Of a stretch of 64,000 nt of DNA, positions 1-8,800 are shown one piece after another (the first letter of the stretch is position 1; each line of letters starts with the position of its first letter). The position numbers and the translations under genes are program-made. Origin of the DNA: Bacteroidales bacterium (GTDB lineage: Bacteria > Bacteroidota > Bacteroidia > Bacteroidales > F082); contig JAFXMK010000018.1 in NCBI GenBank assembly GCA_017530365.1, positions 62,001-126,000 on the forward strand, written 5' to 3'. Under the pieces are notes generated by a model that was not told where the DNA came from, ran no database searches, and was given only the letters and a program-made list of their open reading frames with translations.

Positions 1-1251
1 AATTACAAATTAGTAGAAACCTTCTCAGAATTCAAAGAATTCAAGAACATCGACCGTGAGGCCATGATGCGCATCATCGAAGATGTCTTCAGAGGCATGC
101 TGAACAAGAAATTCGACACCGACACTGAAGACTTCATCGATATCATTGTTAACGTTGACAAGGGTGACTTCGAGATCTATCACAACCGCACCGTGGTTGA
201 TGACGACGAGCTTGAAGATCCTCTGCGCCAGATCAAACTCTCCGACGCCATCCGTATCGAGCCCGACTTCGAAGTGGGCGATGACGTCTCTGAGATCCTG
301 AAAATCGAAAGCTTCGGCCGTCGCGACATCCTCGCCCTGCGCCAGAACCTCCAGACCAAGATCAGCGAGTACCAAAAAGAGAACATCTTCCAGAAGTACA
401 AAGACAAAGTGGGTGAGATCATCAATGCTGAGGTCAACCATGTCTGGAAGCGCGAGATCGTGGCCATCGACGACGAGAACATCGAGCTCATCCTGCCTCG
501 CAGCGAGCAGATCCCGTCCGATATTTATAAAAAAGGTGAAAGCGTCCGCGCCATCGTGAAGAGCGTTGAGAATGTCAACGGCTCTCCGGTCATCACCCTC
601 TCTCGTACCTCCGAGGTCTTCCTCCAGCGCCTCTTCGAGGCTGAGGTGCCCGAGGTCTATGACGGCCTGATTACCATCAAGAAGATCGTGCGTGAACCTG
701 GCCAGCGCGCCAAGATCGCCGTGGAGTCCTACGACGACCGTATTGATCCCGTCGGCGCCTGCGTCGGCATGAAGGGATCGCGTATCCATGGCATCGTCCG
801 TGAGCTCCGTAATGAAAACATCGACGTCATCAACTGGACTACCAACCCGACGCTCTTCATCACTAGAGCCCTCAGCCCAGCTAAGATCACCAGCATCGTC
901 CTCGACAACGAGAACATGCTCGCCAACGTCTATATGGATAACGATCAGGTCAGCCTCGCCATCGGTAAGGGCGGCTATAACATCAAACTCGCCGGAAAAC
1001 TCACTGGCTACAACATTGACGTCTATCGCAACAGCGAGATCACTCCCGATGAAGAAGACGTGGATCTGCAAGAGTTCTCTGATGAAATTGAACAATGGGT
1101 CATCGACGCCCTCGTGGGTATCGGCTGCGACACCGCAAAACAAGTGCTGGCCATCAGTCCTGAAGAAGTGGCCCGCCGCGCCGACCTTGAAATTGAGACC
1201 GTCAACAACGTCTTCAAGGTCCTCAAGGCTGAATTTGAAAATGATAACTAA
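1..1251 (+). CDS. nusA: Transcription termination/antitermination factor NusA (5' end cut by window)
   Basis: NusA binds RNA polymerase and nascent RNA and modulates pausing, termination and antitermination. The reading frame is open from base 1 ([15 protein letters not shown]...), the usual NusA N-terminus, so only the start codon and perhaps one or two residues are missing. An N-terminal polymerase-binding region (to about residue 125) is followed by an S1 domain, then KH domains containing 'GMKGSRI' and '[11 protein letters not shown]', and a short acidic tail with a helix-hairpin-like segment. There is no long acidic repeat extension as in E. coli. The first ATG in frame is at 64, but the upstream residues fit the family, so it is not the start. 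It lies 14 nt before infB, as in the widespread rimP-nusA-infB operon. Confidence 0.95.
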   Translation, partial: NYKLVETFSEFKEFKNIDREAMMRIIEDVFRGMLNKKFDTDTEDFIDIIVNVDKGDFEIYHNRTVVDDDELEDPLRQIKLSDAIRIEPDFEVGDDVSEILKIESFGRRDILALRQNLQTKISEYQKENIFQKYKDKVGEIINAEVNHVWKREIVAIDDENIELILPRSEQIPSDIYKKGESVRAIVKSVENVNGSPVITLSRTSEVFLQRLFEAEVPEVYDGLITIKKIVREPGQRAKIAVESYDDRIDPVGACVGMKGSRIHGIVRELRNENIDVINWTTNPTLFITRALSPAKITSIVLDNENMLANVYMDNDQVSLAIGKGGYNIKLAGKLTGYNIDVYRNSEITPDEEDVDLQEFSDEIEQWVIDALVGIGCDTAKQVLAISPEEVARRADLEIETVNNVFKVLKAEFENDN

Positions 1252-1265
1252 AGGAAGGAGGGAAC

Positions 1266-4118
1266 ATGTCCGAAGAATCAAATATCAACATTCGTTTGTC
1301 TAAAGCGGCAAAAGAATTCAATGTGGGCAGGGAGACCATCGTGGAGTTCCTCACCAAAAAGGGATTCCAAGTCGATCCGTCACCCAATACGAAGCTCACA
1401 TCGGAGATGTATGCGCTGCTCGTAAAGGAATACCAGGGGGAGAGGGAAGTCAAAAACGAGGCGAAGAAACTCGGCAACCTCTCCTATAAAGGAGGTTCCG
1501 TATCGGTGGAATCCACCGTGCAGTCGTCAGCAAAAGACAGGGATGAGGATGATAATGAAGAAGTGTTCATCCGCACCAGTACCATCGTCAAAGAACCACT
1601 GCCTAAAGAACCTAAGGTCGAAAAACCCAAGGAAAAGGAAGCTCCCCAGTCTGTAGCTCCGACCGATCCAGTGGAAGAGAAGAAGGAAGAGGAAGGAAAA
1701 GAAAGCCCGTTGAAAGTGGTTGGCAAGATCGACCTTGAGAGCTTGAACCCTAAGACTCGTCCTGATAAGAAGACCAAAGAGGAGAAACAGCGTGAAGCCA
1801 AGGAAAAAGCTGAACGCGAAGCCGCCCTGAAAAAGGAGGAACGTCTGAAAGCTGAAAAGCAGGCAGAAGAAGCTAAGAAGGCCGAAGCCGAGAGGAAAGC
1901 CCTCGAGGCCAAGAAAGCTGAGGAAGCTAAGAAAGCTGAACAAGCTGCTGCCGAGCCTAAGTTCATTAAGACGGAAGTCAAAAAGCTGGAAGGCCCGAAG
2001 ATCCTCGACAAGATCGAGCTTCCCGACGAACGTAAACGTTCGAAACAGCAGCCTGTGGCTTCTTCTGAAAGTGGCGACGCCAAGAAAAAGAAACGCAAAC
2101 GTATCGGTGGAAAACCGGAGAATGCCAAGCCACAGCCTGCCGAACCAGCAAAGAAGAACCCCAAGAAAGAGAAGGGAAGACCGCAAGCTAAACACGAGGA
2201 AAAGGTGGAACTCTCCGATGAGGAGATCTCGAAGCAGATCAAGGATACCTTGGCCCGTCTCTCTCCGATGGGCAAGTCCAAGACTTCAAAACACCGTCGT
2301 GAGAAACGTCAGCAAGTCGCTGGCAGCATGATGGAGGAACAGATGCGCCAGCAGGAGGAGAAATCCATCCTGAAGGTTACGGAATTCGTTACCGCCAACG
2401 ATCTGGCAGTGATGATGAATGTGCCAGTGACCAAGGTCATCGCCACCTGCATGGGCTTGGGCATGCCTGTCTCCATCAACCAACGTCTCGATGCTGAAGC
2501 CCTCTCTGTGGTGGCAAGCGAATTTGGCTATCAGGTCGATTTCGTCAGTGCCGACGTTCAGGAGGCTATCGCTGAGACCGAAGAGGTGGACCGCGAAGAG
2601 GATATGGTGCCCCGCGCTCCTGTCGTCACCGTCATGGGTCACGTGGACCATGGTAAGACCAAGCTCCTCGACTATATCCGTAATACCAACGTGGTTGCTG
2701 GCGAGGCTGGTGGTATCACCCAGCATATCGGTGCCTACGAGGTGACTACCGAGAGCGGCAAGAAGATCACCTTCCTCGACACTCCTGGTCACGAGGCGTT
2801 CACTGCTATGCGTGCCCGTGGTGCCAAGATGACCGACGTCGCCATTATCGTCATCGCTACTGATGACAACGTGATGCCGCAGACCGTCGAAGCCATCAAC
2901 CACGCTCAGGCCGCTGGCGTTCCGATCGTATTCGCCCTGAACAAGATTGATAAGCCTACTGCCAACCCGGACAAGATCCGTGAGCAGCTGTCCAAGATGA
3001 ACATCCTGGTCGAGAGCTGGGGCGGTAAGTATCAGGAACAAGAGATTGCCGCTAAGACGGGCCTCCATGTGGAAGAGCTGCTGGAGAAAGTGCTGCTGGA
3101 AGCTGAGTTCCTTGATCTGAAGGCTAACCCTCATAAACTCGCCAAGGGTACCGTCATCGAGTCGGCCCTCGACAAAGGACGTGGCTATGTGGCCAAGATC
3201 TTGGTGCAGAGCGGAACACTCCGTATCGGTGACATGGTGCTTGCCGGCACTACCTACGGTAAGGTGAAAGCCATGTTCAACGACCATAACCAGAAGATCA
3301 AGGAAGCTGGACCTTCCACTCCTGTGTTGCTGTTGGGCCTCAACGGCGCTCCGCAGCCTGGAGACATCTTCAACGTGATGACCGACGAACGTGAGGTGAA
3401 GGACATCGCCAACCGTCGTGAGCAGCTGCAACGCGAACAGACCCGCCGCACCAGCCCGCACATCACCTTGGATGAGATCGGCCGCCGTATCGCTATCGGC
3501 GACTTCAAGGAGCTGAACATCATCGTCAAGGCTGACGTGGACGGCTCTGTGGAGGCTTTGGCAGACTCTTTGCTCAAACTCTCCACCGACGAGGTGCAGG
3601 TCAACGTCATCCACAAGTCGGTGGGTGCCATCAGTGAGTCGGATATCATGCTGGCTTCCGCTTCCAATGCCGTCATCGTGGGCTTCAACGTGCGTCCTAC
3701 GGTACAGGCACGTAAGCTGGCCGAGCAGGAGAAGATCGACATCCGTCTCTACTCCATCATCTACACCGCCATCGAAGAGATCAAGGCCGCTATCGAAGGT
3801 ATGCTGGCTCCTGAGATCGAAGAGGTGGTCACCTGTAACCTCGAGATCCGTGAGACCTTCAAGATCAGCAAGGTCGGCACCATCGCCGGCTGTATGGTCC
3901 TCGACGGTAAGATCACCCGTAACACGAAGATCCGTATCATCCGTGATGGTATCGTGATCTACACCGGCACGCTGGGTTCCTTGAAACGTTACAAGGATGA
4001 CGTCAAGGAAGTCGCTGCTGGTATGGACTGCGGTCTGAACATTGAGAACTTCAATGACATCAAGGTCGGCGACATCATCGAAGGTTATACCGAGAAAGAA
4101 ATCGCCCGTAAGCTTTAA
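1266..4118 (+). CDS. infB: Translation initiation factor IF-2
   Basis: IF-2 is the GTPase that brings initiator tRNA to the 30S subunit and promotes subunit joining. The 950 residues comprise an N-terminal IF2_N helix domain ([17 protein letters not shown]), a long Lys/Glu/Ala-rich low-complexity linker (about residues 75-350), a second IF2_N-like segment, and the GTPase core with G1 '[12 protein letters not shown]', G3 'DTPGHEAF' and G4 'NKID'. Beta-barrel domains and the C-terminal fMet-tRNA-binding domain follow. The ATG is preceded by a purine-rich AAAGGAAGGAGGG, an unusually good Shine-Dalgarno-like stretch for this phylum. It is cotranscribed with nusA and followed by a strong terminator. 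Confidence 0.97.
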   Translation: MSEESNINIRLSKAAKEFNVGRETIVEFLTKKGFQVDPSPNTKLTSEMYALLVKEYQGEREVKNEAKKLGNLSYKGGSVSVESTVQSSAKDRDEDDNEEVFIRTSTIVKEPLPKEPKVEKPKEKEAPQSVAPTDPVEEKKEEEGKESPLKVVGKIDLESLNPKTRPDKKTKEEKQREAKEKAEREAALKKEERLKAEKQAEEAKKAEAERKALEAKKAEEAKKAEQAAAEPKFIKTEVKKLEGPKILDKIELPDERKRSKQQPVASSESGDAKKKKRKRIGGKPENAKPQPAEPAKKNPKKEKGRPQAKHEEKVELSDEEISKQIKDTLARLSPMGKSKTSKHRREKRQQVAGSMMEEQMRQQEEKSILKVTEFVTANDLAVMMNVPVTKVIATCMGLGMPVSINQRLDAEALSVVASEFGYQVDFVSADVQEAIAETEEVDREEDMVPRAPVVTVMGHVDHGKTKLLDYIRNTNVVAGEAGGITQHIGAYEVTTESGKKITFLDTPGHEAFTAMRARGAKMTDVAIIVIATDDNVMPQTVEAINHAQAAGVPIVFALNKIDKPTANPDKIREQLSKMNILVESWGGKYQEQEIAAKTGLHVEELLEKVLLEAEFLDLKANPHKLAKGTVIESALDKGRGYVAKILVQSGTLRIGDMVLAGTTYGKVKAMFNDHNQKIKEAGPSTPVLLLGLNGAPQPGDIFNVMTDEREVKDIANRREQLQREQTRRTSPHITLDEIGRRIAIGDFKELNIIVKADVDGSVEALADSLLKLSTDEVQVNVIHKSVGAISESDIMLASASNAVIVGFNVRPTVQARKLAEQEKIDIRLYSIIYTAIEEIKAAIEGMLAPEIEEVVTCNLEIRETFKISKVGTIAGCMVLDGKITRNTKIRIIRDGIVIYTGTLGSLKRYKDDVKEVAAGMDCGLNIENFNDIKVGDIIEGYTEKEIARKL

Positions 4119-4130
4119 GCTTCGGGCGAT
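4101..4130 (+). other. Stem-loop across the infB stop codon
   Basis: The 8-bp arms ATCGCCCG (4101-4108) and CGGGCGAT (4123-4130) flank a 14-nt loop holding the infB stop codon. It sits just before the true terminator and might protect the mRNA 3' end or slow termination; no T-run follows it. Seen in sequence; role is inferred. Confidence 0.45.
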
Positions 4131-4140
4131 TTCCTGACAC

Positions 4141-4174
4141 AAAAAAAGAGCGGTCATTGACCGCTCTTTTTTTG
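4141..4174. terminator. Bidirectional intrinsic terminator between infB and the convergent T9SS cargo gene
   Basis: Perfect GAGCGGTC / GACCGCTC stem with loop ATT, flanked by seven A on the left and seven T on the right, so it reads as a terminator on both strands. It ends the nusA-infB transcript (+) and the gene at 4195-5790 (-). Confidence 0.92.
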
Positions 4175-4194
4175 TTGTTGCTTATGCTAAACCT

Positions 4195-5790
4195 TTATTC
4201 GAACACAACCTTTTGGGTAGTGATGTTCTCACCTTGGATGAGACGGAGGGTATAGACACCAGCTTTAACATTGATAGCTTTGTTGTAGCTGCCGTTGATG
4301 GTTTCAGCGCTGATGATACGTCCCGTGATGTCAATCATCTCGAGGGTGGCAGTGCCGTCAACATTGTTGATGATGAGGTTGCCGTTGTTGACGATGGCGA
4401 AGCTGCCATTGTTCACATTCTCGTTAGAGTTGGTAAAGGTTTCTTGGAACACCAAACGGAAACGCGAGGCATAGTCGGTAAGACGTGCATCGAAGGTGTA
4501 GCTAGGATTTGCCAGCAAATCAACATCATTGCCGGTGAGGTTGTCGATGAGGTGGAGGTATCCAGTCTCAACATCTTCGGTGTTGAAGTTCAAGGTATAA
4601 GTGCCTTCTTCAGCAGGCTTGAAGTTGAGAGGCATCTCGTTCGTCTTATCGTCGGCTAAAACCACAGCGTACTCTTTGTCGTTCTGAGGGATATAGAGCT
4701 TGGTATGGCTTTCGTTCAGCATGAACTTGGGCAGCAGGCCACCTTCGTTGAAACGCACGATGGCGCGGTCAACAACGGAACCACGATTCTTGTTGACATT
4801 GATGACCAGACCTTTGGCCTTGCTTTGGCTTGTGGTGCTGAAAGTCACTTTATCACCGTTATTTTCGGCGATGACAAAGATGCCTTCCATGGGGCCAATG
4901 GCATTGTTTTCGCCAGTGATGATTTCGGTGCCATCAGATTTCATGACATAGAATTCATCACGGTCGATGGAAGCGGTTTTTGAGAAGGGGTTGCCCACGA
5001 GGTTCCAACCGGAGAATTCGACACCTTCAACTTTGGTAAGGGTTACTTCACCGTTGCCATTGTAAGGAGCACCGATAAAGGTAATGTCGTCACCAGTACT
5101 GTTGGCATAGAGGTAACCTGTGCCAGCCTCGAGCTTTTCAAAAGCACCAGCTTTATAGTTGCGCCATTCGAGGCCATCTTCTGCAGCTTGGTCAAAGGCA
5201 TAGAGATCATAGTCGCCCGACGTCGTCATGTTCAGCACATCTGCGGGGCTGACTTCAGCGTTGAGGGGAGAAGTGATGAGGTAGAAGCCGCCATCATTGG
5301 TCCAAGCATCGATTTCCTTGGTGAAGGAGGAACTGAAGGAGAGGATGATAGGATCGGAATAGTAATCATGATCTTCTCCAGTCACGGGATCAGAGAAAAT
5401 ATAATCATAACCCGTCAATACGGGTTCACTACTTGTGCAGATGTCATATTCCACTTGATTTACATGGTCAAATAGCTTAAAAGAAACCTCTGAGCCGGTT
5501 GAATTGAACCACACTGGTAATTGATCAGCAAAAGGATAAACATCCCCATTAGAATAAGTAAGGAACATATGTCCTCTGCATTCATCCCCAACAAAGGAGG
5601 CAACCTCAAAGTCGGCATAATTATCATTCTCTGTGATCATGTTGTTGTCAATGGACACAGCATAAATACCAATTCCATAACCCTCATAATCGTAGTGGTT
5701 AAAATCATCCAACCAATGAGATTGGTGTTGAGCAAAAATCGATCCGCTGAACATCAGGGAAGCGATAAGGATAAAAAATATCTTTTTCAT
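4195..5790 (-). CDS. Secreted protein with type-A T9SS C-terminal sorting domain
   Basis: 531 residues. A signal peptide (MKKIFFILIASLMFSGSIFAQ) is followed by a beta-rich region holding aromatic 'GWNLVGNPF' and 'GTGYLYAN' motifs, often seen in secreted Bacteroidota proteins. The last ~75 residues form a typical T9SS type-A CTD (LIINN...ATLEMIDITGR... GVYTLRLIQGENITTQKVVFE). Such CTDs send proteins through the T9SS outer-membrane translocon, where they are cut off and the protein is anchored or released. I start at 5790 rather than the upstream in-frame ATG because the signal peptide begins there and the -7 box at 5822-5829 lies just upstream. It has its own promoter and is probably separate from the protease array. 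No enzymatic domain recognised. Confidence 0.85.
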   Translation of the reverse strand: MKKIFFILIASLMFSGSIFAQHQSHWLDDFNHYDYEGYGIGIYAVSIDNNMITENDNYADFEVASFVGDECRGHMFLTYSNGDVYPFADQLPVWFNSTGSEVSFKLFDHVNQVEYDICTSSEPVLTGYDYIFSDPVTGEDHDYYSDPIILSFSSSFTKEIDAWTNDGGFYLITSPLNAEVSPADVLNMTTSGDYDLYAFDQAAEDGLEWRNYKAGAFEKLEAGTGYLYANSTGDDITFIGAPYNGNGEVTLTKVEGVEFSGWNLVGNPFSKTASIDRDEFYVMKSDGTEIITGENNAIGPMEGIFVIAENNGDKVTFSTTSQSKAKGLVINVNKNRGSVVDRAIVRFNEGGLLPKFMLNESHTKLYIPQNDKEYAVVLADDKTNEMPLNFKPAEEGTYTLNFNTEDVETGYLHLIDNLTGNDVDLLANPSYTFDARLTDYASRFRLVFQETFTNSNENVNNGSFAIVNNGNLIINNVDGTATLEMIDITGRIISAETINGSYNKAINVKAGVYTLRLIQGENITTQKVVFE

Positions 5791-5821
5791 AGTTAATGAG
5801 TTTGTTCTTTTTTTCGGTTTG

Positions 5822-5829
5822 CAAATATA
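5822..5829 (-). promoter_or_regulatory. Bacteroidota -7 promoter box for the T9SS cargo gene
   Basis: Minus-strand TATATTTG matches TAnnTTTG, about 32 nt upstream of the ATG at 5790. It lies in the 71-nt gap after the Rgp-like gene, implying separate transcription. Confidence 0.6.
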
Positions 5830-5861
5830 CAAATTATTTTTTTTGAACTATTATTTTTTTA

Positions 5862-8800
5862 TTATTTACTGCCACTTGCCTTGGAGGTGTAGATGTAGCC
5901 TTGTCCAGGTACGAGCGTGGTGAGTTCACCTCTCCATTGGCCATTGGTATAAATGGTACTGCCATTGTTCTTCGATTTGAGGATGTCGCCGTTGGTGGGA
6001 GTGAAGTCGAAGGCATCGTTGAGGGACATGCTTTCGCTATGCGGGAAGCCGATCCAGTTGGTGCCGTTGTGGACGGTGACGGGATGTTCAGTGGGATCGA
6101 CGGGAGCTCCGTTGAGCGTGATGGTGCAAGCGGCGCTGACATAGATCTCGTACATCTGTGCGACATCCAAGGACTCCAACGCTCCTCTCCATTGGTTGCT
6201 GCTCACATAATAGATGGTGCTACCGTTATTTTGCGACTTGATGGTGATCTGAGTGCCTGGGAGTGCTGCGACGAGGGCGGTCTGGAGGTCTTCAAGGGTG
6301 ATGTCGAGATAAGTGCTCCACCAGCTCCAGCCCTGTGCCAAGTTGAATGTTTGGGAAGTAGTGGCAGGTTGGTCGGAGAAGTTGGCCACGAGGTCGCGGT
6401 CGCCGGTGACGGTGAATGTGTAAGTGGCATTGGTCGAAACAACATTGCCGTTCTCAGTCCAATTGACGAGATGATAACCTTCGTTAGGAGTGGCCAGAAC
6501 TGTGCATGATGTGCCGTTGACGTAACTAGCAGTCAAGCTACCATCGCTCACTTCTCCTTCAACGATGGTGACATCGTCAACATAGAGCAGATGCTGGTCG
6601 TTGCAGTCAAAGTGACGGATGGCCACGTAGCCCATGCCACTGTAGGCACTCAAGTCAATGGTATATTCATTCCAGCTGTTACTTGACAAGGTCACGGTCA
6701 ACTCTGTATGGGTGAAGTCGCTTGCACTGCTGTTGCCACTCTCAGACACCAATACTGAGAACTTTTCAGCATAGTAATTGCTCATTCTTGATGCAGCATA
6801 GAAAGTCATGCTTCCGCCTAGACGGAACTGAGGTGAAACAAGCCAGTTGTCTGGAGTGACAGCGGTACCTGATCCTCCTGAGGTGGCAGCGGAGATGTAG
6901 GACTCTGAGAGCATCATTCCATATGAGGAATTGTGGCATTCCGGGACGATCTGGTTGCCGTTGGAGTCGTAGGCAGTGTATTCGGTGTTGTGCATCCAGC
7001 TGTGTGGGGAAGTGGTGCTGCCTTGGAAGCTCGTCCAGCCTTGCCAGCCGTCTTCAAAGTCGTAAGTCAGAGTCTCTCTGTTTCTGCCGAAAGCAACGGA
7101 GCCGTATTCAGGATCATTCGGCATAATCTTCACCGTATTGATGAGGTTGAAGTTGGCGACGTATTCCGCATCCTCTGTCACTGTGAAGCTGTATGAGGCG
7201 CTTGTGCTTACCACTTCACCATCTTTCGTCCAGTTGGCGAAGACATAGTTGGTGTTTGGAGTGGCATTAAGCGTGCAAGTGCCGTTCTCATAGTATGTGC
7301 CTGCGCCTGTCACTGTACCGCCTGCTGTCGGATTGGCCGAGGCTTCAATGGTATATTGCTCGCCAGTGATTGGGGTGATGCCCATGAGGATGTGGTTCTT
7401 CACCGTGAGCACAGCATAGTTGGAGCTTTGTGATGTCGTAGGCGATGACGGGTTATAGTTGGTGCCGTCGGAATAGATGTAAATGGATTGGTTGCCGTTG
7501 GCGTCGTACACCGAGCAGGCCATGTGAGGGGCGCTAGTGTAGGCGTTTGAGTTATCATCGACGGCGAGGACGATGTTGGAATTGCCATCGTACTCGAACG
7601 GAGTGCTGAAGTTGATGAAGGTCCAGCTACCGGCTGCCATGGTGACACTGCCGCTGAATACCTTATCGGAAGACGACATCGAGACCCAGTCGGTCTTGCT
7701 TGAGAAGGCGCTCTTGGTAGTGCTCTTCAAATAGACGTCCAGCGTACGGGTCTTCTCCGTTCCACTGTTGTAGAAGGCGATGCTGCTGATGGTGCCTGCC
7801 ATACCGATCTCGTTGGCAGTGTAGATCTGCTCGGTGAACGAGTACTTGTAGTAGTTGTAGGTCGGCAGGAAGTTGTTGGTCGAAGCGGATGTGCCGATCT
7901 CCAAGGCTTGGATGAAGTTGGCCACTAGATCCATGTCGCTCGTCACATTAAAGGTGAAGTGTGCCGAGTTCGAAACGGTCGTACCGTTGTTGGTCCAACC
8001 AGTGAAATAATAGCCTGTGTTGGCCGTGGCGTTGACAGTGCACGACTGGCCGTAGCTGAATTCGCCTCCGCCGGTGACGGTGCCACCGTTGTTGTTGGTA
8101 CTGACATTGACATTGAAAGTTGCGGATGCTGCGGCGCAGTTGCAGTCGAACTCATAGAGGACGCCTGTGCTAGGGGTGCCGTTTGTCTGGTAGATGACCA
8201 GGTCTCCGTCGTAGCTCACAGAGAAGGAACACTCACCGTCGTAGTTGCCTGAGGTCCAGGTCAAGGTGACATGGGTCCCGTTACCCACCTCGATGGTGTA
8301 GGAGGCAGAGCTGCCCGAGGAGATGGTAAGGGTTTGTGCGGCTGTGCCGTCGCTGAACGAAACTTTCAGGCTGGCGTTGTTCCAGCCGTCGCCATAGGAG
8401 TCGGCAAGGTTGAAGTAGAGGTTGCAGGTGTTCTTCAAGGTCTCGTTGCCTGTCACGCTGAGGCTGCCGTCGGCAGTCATCGTGAAGGTAATCGGAATCT
8501 GGGAGCTCTCGGGACAGTTGGCGGCGATGGTGACGGAGAAGGGGATAGTGACTTCCTGTCCAACGGCAATCGTGCCCACGTTAACAGTGGAACTGGCAAA
8601 GCTGATGTAGTTGCTGGTCGAGGCAATCTTGGCAACGGCGTTGGTGGCCTGATAGTGACCGGTGTTCTTGAACTTGGCGTTCACAGTAAGGGTCTGGCCT
8701 GGCGTATAGCTGCCGTCCCATGACATTCCTGTGTATTCCAAGGCTGCTGCCGTGGCAGTTACGGTAAAGTCGCCTTCCCAAGTGTTGCTGCCGTTGACGG

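Noticed and set aside
25-1281. Long open frame antisense to nusA (418 codons)
   Set aside because: It mirrors the real gene in the frame where biased third positions avoid stops; composition is Asp/Val/His/Leu-rich with no known motif, and nusA on the plus strand is unambiguous.
2286-4157. 623-codon open frame antisense to infB
   Set aside because: Same mirror effect; Asp/His/Val-rich, no motif, no promoter box, while IF-2 is complete on the other strand.
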